NCBI RefSeq assembly: GCF_002847285.1 | Contig: NZ_CP025407.1 | Coordinates: forward strand, 2,296,501 to 2,360,500 | DNA length: 64,000 bases | Source of the DNA: Streptomyces sp. CMB-StM0423 | GTDB taxonomy: Bacteria; Actinomycetota; Actinomycetes; Streptomycetales; Streptomycetaceae | Direction of reading: 5' to 3' | Part shown: piece by piece, positions 48,790 through 57,511 of the stretch | How positions within the stretch are numbered: position 1 is the first letter of the stretch | Layout of the letters: each line of letters starts with the position of its first letter | The notes under the pieces: model-generated | What the model was told of the DNA's origin: nothing | The model's database searches: none | Seen by the model: only the letters and a program-made list of their open reading frames with translations | Program-made: the position numbers and the translations under genes

Positions 48790-50297
48790 ACCACCGGCCC
48801 GCCCGGCGCGCCGTCCGCGCCTCCGCCTCACCGCTGTTCACTCCCCACGGGACCGACCGTGCCGGCCGCAAGGCAGCCCGCCGCCGTCTCGCCGAAGCCA
48901 CGGCCGAGGTACGTGCCCAGGCCGGCATCCAGCAGACGGAACCCGCGTCGGCCGGGAGCGAGGCGGCGGTCGCGCTCTACCCTCCAAGTGGGCGCCCCGG
49001 GCCCGCCTCTGCCCGCAACAACCGGCTGAAGCTGCCCGCCCACCGCATGACCACGGCCGTGGCCGCAGGTGCGTACCCCTTCCTCGCCGAGGGGGGCCTG
49101 GGCGCCGACGGCATCTACATCGGACGCGATGTCCACGCCGAGGCCAGCTTCGTTTTCGACCCCTTCGAGCTGTACGGCAAGATCGCTGGCTTCACGAATC
49201 CGAACCTCATGCTGGCCGGGGTGATCGGCCAGGGAAAGAGCGCGCTGGCCAAAAGCATCGCGCTGCGCTCCGTCGCCTTCGGATACCGCGTCTACGTCCC
49301 CTGCGACCCGAAAGGCGAATGGACTGCCGTCGCCACCGCTTTGGGCGGCCGGACCGTCGCGCTGGGGCCGGGGCTGCCCGGCAGGCTCAACCCCCTGGAC
49401 GCCGCTCCGCGGCCCGACGGCGTCTCCGAGGCGGACTGGGCCGGCGAGATCCGCAAACGGCGGCTGCTCCTGCTGGGCTCCCTGGCCCGCACCGTCCTGG
49501 GCCGGGACCTGATGCCCATGGAACACACCGCCCTGGACATCGCCCTCGACCACACCGTCGCCCACGCCGCCGGCACCCGCCGGCCACCGCTCCTCGGCGA
49601 CATCGCCGCCGCCCTGACCAACCCCGGCGCACTCGACGAACCCGAGACCGGGTCGGGGCACCTCGCAGAAGCGGCCCGTGACCTCGCCCACGCCATGCGC
49701 CGCCTGGTCCACGGGGACCTGGCCGGCATGTTCGACGCCCCCTCCACCGTCGCCTTCGACGCCGCCGCGCCGATGCTGACGATCGACCTGTCCCGGCTCG
49801 GCGGCACCGGCGACGACACCGCCCTCGTCCTGGCGATGACCTGCGCCTCCGCCTGGATGGAAGCAGCCCTGGCCGACCCGCACGGCGGCCGGCGCTGGAT
49901 CATCTACGACGAAGCCTGGCGCCTGATGCGGCACGTCGGCCTGCTCCAGCGCATGCAGGCACAGTGGAAACTCAGCCGCGGCCTCGGCATCGCCAACATG
50001 CTGATCATCCACCGGCTGTCCGACCTGCTCACCGCCGGCGACACCGGCTCCCAGGGCCGTGCCCTCGCGGAGGGCCTCCTCGCCGACTGCTCCACCCGCA
50101 TCATCTACCGCCAGGAAACCGACCAACTGCTCACCGCCGCCACCCTCCTGGGCATGACATCCGTCGAAACCGACGCCGTCTCCCACCTGGGCCGCGGCCG
50201 GGGCCTGTGGAAAGTCGCCGGCCGCAGCTTCATCGTGCAGCACCTCCTGCACCCCCACGAACTGGCGCTGTTCGACACCGACGCCCGCATGCACTGA
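48786..50297 (+). CDS. VirB4-like conjugation ATPase
   Basis: The 503-aa protein has a disordered N-terminus and then the VirB4/TraC-type C-terminal ATPase core. Features are FELYGKIAGFTNPNLMLAGV, Walker A GVIGQGKSALAKS (about residue 143), YVPCDPKGEWTAVATALGG, Walker B RRWIIYDEAWRLM (about residue 370), and the Q-containing ADCSTRIIYRQETDQLL. It lacks the long N-terminal domain of full VirB4, which may be supplied by the SCO6880-type protein upstream. It powers assembly of the secretion machine. It overlaps the previous stop by ATGA and is the last intact transfer gene seen. Confidence 0.9.
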   Translation: MNHRPARRAVRASASPLFTPHGTDRAGRKAARRRLAEATAEVRAQAGIQQTEPASAGSEAAVALYPPSGRPGPASARNNRLKLPAHRMTTAVAAGAYPFLAEGGLGADGIYIGRDVHAEASFVFDPFELYGKIAGFTNPNLMLAGVIGQGKSALAKSIALRSVAFGYRVYVPCDPKGEWTAVATALGGRTVALGPGLPGRLNPLDAAPRPDGVSEADWAGEIRKRRLLLLGSLARTVLGRDLMPMEHTALDIALDHTVAHAAGTRRPPLLGDIAAALTNPGALDEPETGSGHLAEAARDLAHAMRRLVHGDLAGMFDAPSTVAFDAAAPMLTIDLSRLGGTGDDTALVLAMTCASAWMEAALADPHGGRRWIIYDEAWRLMRHVGLLQRMQAQWKLSRGLGIANMLIIHRLSDLLTAGDTGSQGRALAEGLLADCSTRIIYRQETDQLLTAATLLGMTSVETDAVSHLGRGRGLWKVAGRSFIVQHLLHPHELALFDTDARMH

Positions 50298-50496
50298 AAA
50301 AACCCCGTCGGTTCGCGCCTATCACGCCCTCATTCCCCTGAACCCAAGGATGGTGTCCCGATGAATGGGCTATCCCGTCGCCTCCACGAGGCACGGCCTG
50401 ACCGAGCACGTTTCCTCAGACCAGTTGGGGGCACGCTGGGACTGGCGATGTTCAACGTTGTACATCACTGACGAGGACATGGAGCGGAGGCCCGCG

Positions 50497-51948
50497 TTGA
50501 GCGACAGGAACCCTGACGAACCTGACATACGCAGGCGCACGATGCTCGCCGGGATCACCGGAATCACCGGTGCGCTGACGCTGGGCACGCCTGCCCGGGC
50601 GGCGAGGAAGGGGCCGGAGCGACCGGTCAACATCCTGTTCGCGATCGCGGACGACTGGGGCTACCCGGACGCCGGCGCCAACGGTTCCCCGGCCGCGAGG
50701 ACGCCGACGTTCGACCGGCTCGCCGACGAAGGCGCGCTGTTCACACGCGCCTTCTGCGCCGCCCCCTCGTGCACGCCGTCCAGGAACGCGATCCTCACCG
50801 GCCAGGCGCCGCACCGCCTGGGGGCAGGTGCGAACCTGTGGTCCGAACTCCCGGCCACGTACGATGTGTACCCGGACCTCCTCCAGCAAGCGGGCTACCG
50901 CGTCGGCAGGATGCGCAAGGGCTACGGCCCCGGCGTGTTTCCGCAGTGGCCGCACGACCCGGCGGGCCCGGGCTTCCCGTCATTCGGCGAGTTCCTCGAC
51001 CAGCAGCCGGAGCAGACGCCGTTCTGCTTCTGGCTCGGCTCCTCCGATCCGCACCGGCCGTACGACCCCGAGCTGGGCGAGCAGTCAGGCATCGACCCGG
51101 CCGCCGTGGATGTCCCGCCCTATCTCCCGGACACGCCGGAGGTCCGCGCCGACATCGTCAACTACCTGGCCGAAGTGCAGCGCTTCGACCGCGAGGTCGG
51201 CGATGCCCTGCGGCTCCTGGACGAGCGCGGACTCGCTGGGAACACCATCGTGGTGATGACCGGCGACCACGGCTGGCCCTGGCCACGGGCCAAGGCCAAC
51301 ACCTACGACGCCGGCACCCGCGTGCCGCTCGCGATCCGCTGGCCGGGCCGGGCCACCCCCGGCACGGTGATCGATCGCCTGACGCTGCTGAGCGATCTCG
51401 CTCCCACCTTCCTCCACGCCGCCGGGCGGCCCGTACCGGCGGCGATGACCGGGCAGTCGCTGCTGCCGGCCCTCTCGGGCACGGCTGCCCCGCGCGAGTT
51501 CGTCGTCGTCGAGCGCGAGCGACACGCCAGGGCCCGGGAGGGGAACCTCGCCTACCCCGTCCGCGCACTACGTACGGACAGGTGGCTGTACATCCGCAAC
51601 TTCTTCCCGGAGCGCTGGCCCGCCGGCGATCCGGACTTCGACCAGGGCCTGCAGGGGGTCTTCGGCGATATCGACGCGGGACCCACCAAGACGCAGCTCC
51701 TTGAGAACCGGCACAGGCCGCAATTCGCGCGGACATTCGAGCTGGCCACCGGCAAGCGGCCGAAGGAGGAACTCTACGACCTCGCATCAGACCCGCACAG
51801 CCTGAAGAACCTGGCGGACGATCCGCGGCAGGCCGCGGTGAAGACCCGGCTCCGGAAGCAGCTCCAGAACTGGATGCTCCGCACCGACGACCCGCGCGTC
51901 ACCGCCCCACGGACCGACTTCTGGGACAAGGTCGAGTACTTCGGCTAG
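50497..51948 (+). CDS. Secreted sulfatase (Cys-type)
   Basis: The 483-aa protein starts at a TTG (50497) with GGAGG at 8-nt spacing. The N-terminus has a twin-arginine-like signal (DIRRRTMLAGITGITGALTL, cleavage near PARA). The alkaline-phosphatase superfamily sulfatase core follows: metal-binding ADDWGY (Asp52, Asp53), the maturation signature CTPSR with Cys92 as the future formylglycine, SDPHRPYDPELG, and MTGDHGWPW. The family cleaves sulfate esters outside the cell and needs formylglycine-generating enzyme. It has no functional tie to the transfer operon and probably arrived separately. The frame is open to 50365, but upstream residues look non-coding. Confidence 0.9.
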   Translation: MSDRNPDEPDIRRRTMLAGITGITGALTLGTPARAARKGPERPVNILFAIADDWGYPDAGANGSPAARTPTFDRLADEGALFTRAFCAAPSCTPSRNAILTGQAPHRLGAGANLWSELPATYDVYPDLLQQAGYRVGRMRKGYGPGVFPQWPHDPAGPGFPSFGEFLDQQPEQTPFCFWLGSSDPHRPYDPELGEQSGIDPAAVDVPPYLPDTPEVRADIVNYLAEVQRFDREVGDALRLLDERGLAGNTIVVMTGDHGWPWPRAKANTYDAGTRVPLAIRWPGRATPGTVIDRLTLLSDLAPTFLHAAGRPVPAAMTGQSLLPALSGTAAPREFVVVERERHARAREGNLAYPVRALRTDRWLYIRNFFPERWPAGDPDFDQGLQGVFGDIDAGPTKTQLLENRHRPQFARTFELATGKRPKEELYDLASDPHSLKNLADDPRQAAVKTRLRKQLQNWMLRTDDPRVTAPRTDFWDKVEYFG

Positions 51949-52667
51949 GGCCGAAACTCGGACCTTGTCGGCTAGCAGGGGCAGTGCCAGAAGCGGGCGG
52001 GCGAACGGCCGTGCCTGGGCCACAGGAGCGTCGTCCGGTGCGTCCAATCGGCACAGAGCCTGCGCGCCAGATAGCGCGGGACTCGGCAAAGCACCAGGCC
52101 CGCCACAGCAACTGGGAAACCACCGAGTACGAGTTCGGCGGCAAGACCCGCCGCGAGCCGAAGCCCGCCGCCGCTCGCCCGCCGCCAGCGCCCCGAACGC
52201 CCCTCGCGCGGTGGAGCGGCCGTAGGCTGCCAGGGCGATCTCCCCGGCGCGCAAGGGACCGTCGCCCGCCTGGCCACGACTCCCGTGCAGTTGCGTCACA
52301 TCCACGCCCCGGCAGCGGCGAAGACATGCTCGCCCACCAGTCGATGACGGCATCCCGCCCGCCTGGATGACGTACGCAAGCAGCGCACCGCCGACGATCT
52401 CGACCGCGTCGCGCAGGGACGCGGTCGAGATCGACTCGCCGGGCATCCTGCAGAACAGCGCCCTGACCCTGGACATCCTGGCCGCCCGCCGCGCCGAGGC
52501 CGTCGAGCACCTCAGAGACCTGATCCACACCTACCAGCACACAACTACCGCCGGCACCCCTCAGTACCGGCCGCCAGCGAAGACAACCGTGCCGACCCGC
52601 GGTACCTCCGCCGCCTCACGTTCCGCCGCCATACCGCGCCGTCCCCGACCCCCTGCCCAGGTACCCC
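51949..52667 (+). other. Debris region between the sulfatase and the next plasmid genes
   Basis: About 720 bp with coding-like fragments but no intact gene. One fragment near 52050-52230 reads QIARDSAKHQARHSNWETTE and YEFGGKTRREPKPAAA. Another, near 52415-52660, reads RDAVEIDSPGILQNSALTLD and ILAARRAEAVEHLRDLIHTY. They are in different frames and separated by a perfect 16-bp inverted repeat (52395-52433). The first could be the tail of the gene that once followed the ATPase. The second lacks a natural stop before the next gene. They mark a rearrangement. Confidence 0.45.
52395..52433. repeat. Perfect 16-bp inverted repeat at a rearrangement point
   Basis: CGATCTCGACCGCGTC at 52395-52410 is followed, after GCGCAGG, by its exact complement GACGCGGTCGAGATCG at 52418-52433. 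One arm belongs to a coding fragment that reads RDAVEID; the other arm is its inverted copy. This is what a template-switch or fold-back rearrangement leaves. It could also act as a transcription terminator, though no T run follows. Confidence 0.6.
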
Positions 52668-53441
52668 ATGCCCCCGCACCGCCCCGAACTCGCTACCTTC
52701 GCCCGGGCCGTGGCCGACCGGCTTCCCGGCCACTGGACCAGCCGGCTCAACCCCGCCAGAACCGGCCCGGAGTACTTCGCCACTCTCCAACGGCTATGGG
52801 ACGAAGCCGGCCATGCCGCATCCCTCATCGAGGAGTACGTCCACGTCGACGATGCGGTGATGCACGGCCCCGGTGAACAGCAGTTGTACGTCACCCACCG
52901 GCCCCTGCGGACTCGCGAACTCGTCATCGCTCCCCTCGCTCCTGACGACGACGCGATCCTGGAGCACCACTTCGACTGCATCGACGGACCCAGCGGCATC
53001 ACCGTGCCCGCCGATCCGGTGCGCGCCGCGGCGCTGATCGCCCGGCGGCTCCTGCCCACCTACTGCGCAGCCCTGAAGGCTCTGCGGCGCAACTGCGCCG
53101 AACGGCCCGACCCGCCCCGGCTGCCGGCGCCGTCCCCGGTCCGCAAGACCGTGACCCTGACCTGGTATCCCGACGGGACCTTCGGGGCGCCGTACACGAG
53201 CGTGCCGCCCGAGGTCCGCGCCACGCTGTTCATGGCCGGCTTCTGCTACTTCCCGCACCGGGATGCTTTCGTCCTGTCCGCCGCGTACCCGGCAGACGAA
53301 CAGGCCCGGCGCCTCCGCTCGGTCGCCCACGCGCTGACCTCAGCGGGCATCGGCGTGAACCTCCGCCGCAGCGGGAACCCCGCGGAGCCGGCCGCGACCC
53401 CACCCCCGGGCGGGGGCCCGCACCCTCGCCGTGCCCGCTGA
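52668..53441 (+). CDS. Hypothetical plasmid protein
   Basis: The 257-aa protein begins MPPHRPELATFARAVADRLP and continues with WTSRLNPARTGPEYFATLQR, LIEEYVHVDDAVMHGPGEQQ, DDDAILEHHFDCIDGPSGIT and LTWYPDGTFGAPYTSVPPEV. It has an alpha/beta feel. Such proteins occur in Streptomyces plasmid backbones without assigned function. It overlaps the next gene by about 11 bp, suggesting co-translation. Confidence 0.6.
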   Translation: MPPHRPELATFARAVADRLPGHWTSRLNPARTGPEYFATLQRLWDEAGHAASLIEEYVHVDDAVMHGPGEQQLYVTHRPLRTRELVIAPLAPDDDAILEHHFDCIDGPSGITVPADPVRAAALIARRLLPTYCAALKALRRNCAERPDPPRLPAPSPVRKTVTLTWYPDGTFGAPYTSVPPEVRATLFMAGFCYFPHRDAFVLSAAYPADEQARRLRSVAHALTSAGIGVNLRRSGNPAEPAATPPPGGGPHPRRAR

Positions 53442-53982
53442 GTACCCTCCGGCCGACGTACGCAACGCGGTCCACCAGCTGCGCACCCTCGCCGAGCGCA
53501 CCCACCACACAGCCGATGAGGTGCCCTTCCCCGACCCCTACCACCCTCCGCGCCTGTGCGACCTCCACGACAGCGCATTCGCCATCGCGCGCCTGCTCAC
53601 CTACCTGGTCCACGACGCGGAAATGACCCGCATCACCGGCGCGGGCGGCAGGCGAACCGCCCTCGACCGGTTCGTGATCACCGAGCTGACACTGGCGGCT
53701 GCCTCGACGGGACGTGCCCTGGCCGCGCTCAGCGAAGTGATCGCCCCGGCCGGAGCCCGGGCGATCGACGACACTGCGCCGTTCGACGCCGTGGGGAACC
53801 GGACCAAGCGGGCCACGCCCGTCGAACTCGACTGGATCCAGGCCGCCCACGCCCACCTCGCGGCCACCTCCCACCGCCTCCACCAGGCCGCGGACCACCT
53901 GCACACCCTGCAAGCCCCGCCGGTCCCAGCCGCCGCTGCCCCTCCCGCGCCACACCGCCCAGGGCCGGCCCGCTCCCCCTGA
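53431..53982 (+). CDS. Hypothetical plasmid protein, helical
   Basis: The 183-aa protein starts at a GTG (53431) inside the end of the previous gene. It reads PAEYPPADVRNAVHQLRTLA, LCDLHDSAFAIARLLTYLVH, FVITELTLAAASTGRALAAL and LDWIQAAHAHLAATSHRLHQ. Long helices suggest a helical bundle, and there is a proline-rich tail. Function unknown; part of the 52668-55146 run. Confidence 0.55.
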   Translation: MPAEYPPADVRNAVHQLRTLAERTHHTADEVPFPDPYHPPRLCDLHDSAFAIARLLTYLVHDAEMTRITGAGGRRTALDRFVITELTLAAASTGRALAALSEVIAPAGARAIDDTAPFDAVGNRTKRATPVELDWIQAAHAHLAATSHRLHQAADHLHTLQAPPVPAAAAPPAPHRPGPARSP

Positions 53983-54006
53983 CCACCACCCCGACCCGGA
54001 GACTTC

Positions 54007-54552
54007 TTGTTCTCGCACCCCGACTTCGAGGCTTACGACAACGTCGGCCGTGACACCGAACAGATCGAGGCCGCCAAACACCACACGACCACCCGTCTCG
54101 ACCTGATCACGTGGGCCCAGGCCGACGCCGCGCCGTTCCTGGCCGACCACCCGCTCCCCGGCAGCGCCCTGCCGGAACTCGACCTGCCCGCCTACCGCTC
54201 GGCACTGGCAGCAGCCCAGAGCCCGGCCGAGGTCAGCGCCGTCACCCAGCACCTGCTGGATGCTGCCGCACCCGTGCTGCAGGCCGTCAGTGACTGCCTG
54301 GTCGAGGCCGCCCAGTGGCGCAACCGGCACCGCGACGCCCCCGCGGGCTCCCCGCCCAAACTGTTGATGGCCGCAGCCAGCCGGGCCCGAGACGTGCTGG
54401 CCGTCGCGGACGAAGCCGACCTCGCCAGGCTGCGCGCCGAGTACGACCCCGCACCAGCCCCCCGTCCCCCTTCTCCGGCACCGGGCCGGCCGTCGGGGCT
54501 CCCTCCGGCTTCGCCGGGTGCCCCGTCCGGCGGCCAGACACGTGGACGGTAG
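54007..54552 (+). CDS. Hypothetical plasmid protein
   Basis: The 181-aa protein starts at a TTG (54007) and reads FSHPDFEAYDNVGRDTEQIE, then HTTTRLDLITWAQADAAPFL, LPAYRSALAAAQSPAEVSAV and PPKLLMAAASRARDVLAVAD. It is mostly helical with a proline/glycine-rich tail. It follows the previous gene by 24 bp. No family recognised. Confidence 0.55.
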   Translation: MFSHPDFEAYDNVGRDTEQIEAAKHHTTTRLDLITWAQADAAPFLADHPLPGSALPELDLPAYRSALAAAQSPAEVSAVTQHLLDAAAPVLQAVSDCLVEAAQWRNRHRDAPAGSPPKLLMAAASRARDVLAVADEADLARLRAEYDPAPAPRPPSPAPGRPSGLPPASPGAPSGGQTRGR

Positions 54553-54558
54553 ACCCAG

Positions 54559-55146
54559 GTGGCCACGCGCTCCTTCATCGCCCGCCCCACCGACACCGGA
54601 TACGCCGGCGTCTACGTCCACTACGACGGCTACCCCAGCGCACGCCTGCCGCTTCTCCTCACTAGCTGCCGCTACCGCTTCAACGGTGACGTCGAGGCCC
54701 TGGCCGGCTACCTCATCGACGACCTGCCGGATTCAGCCTACGGATGGGATGTACTCGGCGCCGGCCTCCTCCGCGGCGCTCCGGAAGAACTGCGTCACGC
54801 GCTGACCGGCGGCGACGAGTACCCCAGCCGCACGCTCGACAACGTGATCGACCCCAGCGGTGCGCCAGCGGCAGGCCGCTTGGTCACGCCGAGCACCACC
54901 GGCGGACTGGACTGGGGGTACGTCCTGCACCCGCACGGCATCGAGGTCATCAACCTGCACACGGAAGACCGGCACCGCGGGCCGATCGTGGACTGGCGCA
55001 CCGACCCGAGGACCGCGTTCAGCGACTTCCACCAGCTCTGGAAGCCCGGCCGTCCGCCCGCCGTACGCACCCGCCCCGCGTCGCCCCCGGTAGCCACCAC
55101 CCCGGCCGGACCGCACCCCGCCGGCCAGCGCACCTCCCGTCCCTAG
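54559..55146 (+). CDS. Phage/plasmid-type hypothetical protein
   Basis: The 195-aa protein starts at a GTG (54559). Its beginning, ATRSFIARPTDTGYAGVYVH and YDGYPSARLPLLLTSCRYRF, is a recurrent pattern in actinophage and plasmid hypotheticals. It continues through DVEALAGYLIDDLPDSAYGW and GGLDWGYVLHPHGIEVINLH. The latter part looks like a small beta-sheet domain. Function unknown. Confidence 0.6.
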   Translation: MATRSFIARPTDTGYAGVYVHYDGYPSARLPLLLTSCRYRFNGDVEALAGYLIDDLPDSAYGWDVLGAGLLRGAPEELRHALTGGDEYPSRTLDNVIDPSGAPAAGRLVTPSTTGGLDWGYVLHPHGIEVINLHTEDRHRGPIVDWRTDPRTAFSDFHQLWKPGRPPAVRTRPASPPVATTPAGPHPAGQRTSRP

Positions 55147-55166
55147 CGCCGTCCTCTGGAGAAACC

Positions 55167-56027
55167 CTGTCCGCGTCCGACCCCGCCAAGATCACGGTCG
55201 TCATCGCCACCCGGGCGCAGCCCGACCGGCTGGACTACCTCACCGCCATGCACGCCAGCCTCACCCGCCAAAGCGTGCCCTGGGAAGCCGTGATCGCCTT
55301 CGACGGCGCCGACCCCGCCCGCCTGCCCGAGCCACTCACAGCCGACCCGCGTGTACGGCCCCTGCCTCTGCCGCGTCATGTCGGCGCCGCGTGCGCCCGC
55401 AACCTCGCCCTCAACGAGGTCACCACCGAGTTCGTCAACTGGGCTGATGACGACGACGAGTTCACCGACGAGGCCATGGCCGTACGGCTGCGCGCCCTGG
55501 AGGGCGCCGGGGTGGGCTGGTGCGCGGGATACAGCGAAGACCTCCACGAGGACGGCTCCACCACGCTGTGGCGGTGCCCCACCCCGCCCGGCCGGCACCA
55601 AGCGGGAGACGTCTGGCGGTTCTGGCCCGACCCGTCGGACACGATCCCGCTCGGCCCGACCACCATCCTCGCCCGCACCGACCTGGTTCGCGCGGCGCCC
55701 ATGGGTGGCCTCGTCCAAGGCGAGGACTATTGCGCGCTGGCGGTGACGTGCCTTGCCGACGGAATCCTGCTGCCCGTCCCCGTCTACCGCTACCGCAAGC
55801 ACGCGGGCCAGATGACCGTCCAGGACTCGTATCACCAGCTGGAGCCGCCCGCCCGGCAATTCGCGCACCGCCTCGGCGCCAGCCTGAGCAAGGCCGTCAA
55901 CACCCGCCAGACGGCGCCCACCAGGTCGCCCGCCGGCCGCCGCTCGAAGACCGCGATGCGCACCCAGCCGCCCCAGCACCGCTCCCGGCCCACTGCCGGC
56001 GCACCACAGCCCCGGGCACCGAACTGA
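55167..56027 (+). CDS. Glycosyltransferase, GT-A type (family 2-like), probable CTG start
   Basis: The 286-aa protein contains the GT-A nucleotide-sugar fold: KITVVIATRAQPDRLDYLTA, MHASLTRQSVPWEAVIAFDG, the region GAACARNLALNEVTTEFVNW, and the metal-binding acidic motif ADDDDEFTDEAM. Later TTILARTDLVRAAPMGGLVQ and GEDYCALAVTCLADG supply the catalytic-type ED. No ATG, GTG or TTG fits near the fold start; a CTG at 55167 has GGAGA at 5-nt spacing and is preferred. The substrate is unknown. It lies within a run of plasmid unknowns. Confidence 0.75.
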   Translation: MSASDPAKITVVIATRAQPDRLDYLTAMHASLTRQSVPWEAVIAFDGADPARLPEPLTADPRVRPLPLPRHVGAACARNLALNEVTTEFVNWADDDDEFTDEAMAVRLRALEGAGVGWCAGYSEDLHEDGSTTLWRCPTPPGRHQAGDVWRFWPDPSDTIPLGPTTILARTDLVRAAPMGGLVQGEDYCALAVTCLADGILLPVPVYRYRKHAGQMTVQDSYHQLEPPARQFAHRLGASLSKAVNTRQTAPTRSPAGRRSKTAMRTQPPQHRSRPTAGAPQPRAPN

Positions 56028-56131
56028 GCACCACGCCTCCGTCCCCCAGACCCGAATCAGGGGCCGGAGTCGTCCACCCGCCACCGCTTGCCGCACCAAT
56101 CGCAGCGCATCTTGCGCACCGCCCCCACCCG

Positions 56132-57222
56132 ATGAACGCGCCCGAGTCTCCATGGAGTACACCCATCCACACCGCCCGCCGCGCCCTGCCCCTGCTCGTC
56201 TGTGCCGCGTTGCTCTCCGGGGCTGCCAGCGCCTGCAACAGCGGCGGCGACGCCCCGACCGCGAAGACGAACCCCACCACGCCCGCCGCGCCGAAGCCGG
56301 TGCCCGCGCTCAGTGACGCGCAGGCCCATGCCGTCATCACCCACTACTCGAAGATCAACAACGAGGCCACCGAGCACCGTGACCGCGCTCTGCTCGACAC
56401 CGTCGAACACGGTCCGATGTACGCGATGTCCGTCTCCGACTACACCGAGACCGAGGGCCTGCCCAAGGCCGACCGCAAACCGTACAAGCCGTGGTCGTAC
56501 GACACCTCCAGCGCCAAGCTGTACATCCCGCGCTTCACCGCCGGCCAGGACCGCTGGTTCGCCGCCGCGCTCTCCGGCGAGAAGGGCAAGGACCCCAGCC
56601 GCATCGCCGTCTTCGCCGAGCAGCCGAAGGACAAGCGGTGGGAGCTGGTCTCCGTCGTCGACCTCAACAGCACGACGCTGCCGGACGTCGCCCTCGACAA
56701 GGACGGCTACGCCTTCGCGGTCGCCGCCACCGGCAACAAGCACCTCGCGGCCGACGCCGACATGCTGCGCACCGCGGTGATCGACAATTTCGCGACCGGT
56801 GGACGAACACCGGCGACAAGGTTTTCCACCCGACAAAGGCCAGCAAGCAGCAGATCAAGGTCCACGACGAAACGACCGGCAAATTCGGGGAGTCGGGCAC
56901 CACCTCCTTCGCCGCGGGGGCCAACCGTTTCAAGGACGCCTACGCGCTGGAGACCGCCGACGGCGGCGCACTGGTGCTGTTCGCCCACACGCACAGGCAG
57001 ACCGACGCCGTCGCGCACTCCGGGCTTCAGATCAACCCCGACAAGGACGACAACGCCTGGCTGCACGGCATCCCGCGCACGTCCGTGACCTACACGTTCG
57101 TCTGCATCGACGCCGCCACCGTGCCGGCGAAGGCGGCCCCATCCCGCCTGATCGGCTACACGTGCGCCCGCACCGATGCCTCCGGCCCGCCCGTCGCCTC
57201 CGCACCGACGGACCGCGCATAG
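56132..57222 (+). pseudogene. Lipoprotein gene with a frameshift
   Basis: From an ATG at 56132 the protein has a lipoprotein signal (ARRALPLLVCAALLSGAASA then Cys) and reads well to ADMLRTAVIDNFATG near 56800. The coding signal then jumps frame to RWTNTGDKVFHPTKASKQQI, FGESGTTSFAAGANRFKDAY and WLHGIPRTSVTYTFVCIDAA, ending at 57222. One missing base at about 56803 (after GCGACC) would restore a single 360-aa lipoprotein. The domain is unrecognised; similar proteins are found on Streptomyces surfaces. Mutation or a base-calling error are both possible. Confidence 0.65.
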
Positions 57223-57488
57223 CCGCACGGAGGGCTACCGCGAGCCAGTTCGCCGCGGCGCTTCAGACCGCGCGGGGCCGGGAGATCGCCGCCCGCCTTG
57301 CCGCCGCCGGCCGGCAGCTCGGCTTCCTGACCGGCGAAGTCCGCGAGGCAGCCGAGGACCTCGCCGCCACCGTCGCGGTGCTCCCGCCGCACCGCACCCC
57401 CCAGCCGCACCTCGGCCAGCGGCCAGCCGTGCAGACCACCGCCCCCGCCGCACCGGCACCTGCCTCCACGCCCGCACCCTGCCGCTAG
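57162..57488 (+). CDS. Small hypothetical protein between the lipoprotein and MFS genes
   Basis: The coding part reads ASQFAAALQTARGREIAARL, AAAGRQLGFLTGEVREAAED and LAATVAVLPPHRTPQPHLGQ, to a stop at 57488. A GGAGGG lies at 57226-57231, so the natural start should be near 57236, but no standard start codon is there. The nearest in-frame one is a GTG at 57162 inside the previous gene. Either an unusual start is used or the gene starts at 57162. Function unknown. Confidence 0.4.
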   Translation: MRPHRCLRPARRLRTDGPRIAARRATASQFAAALQTARGREIAARLAAAGRQLGFLTGEVREAAEDLAATVAVLPPHRTPQPHLGQRPAVQTTAPAAPAPASTPAPCR

Positions 57489-57511
57489 AACCCCTGCCGA
57501 GAGAACACCCG

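Noticed and set aside
50365..50496. Longer N-terminus of the sulfatase
   Set aside because: The 44 extra residues lack coding character and a ribosome binding site, whereas the TTG at 50497 has GGAGG and is followed by a twin-arginine signal.
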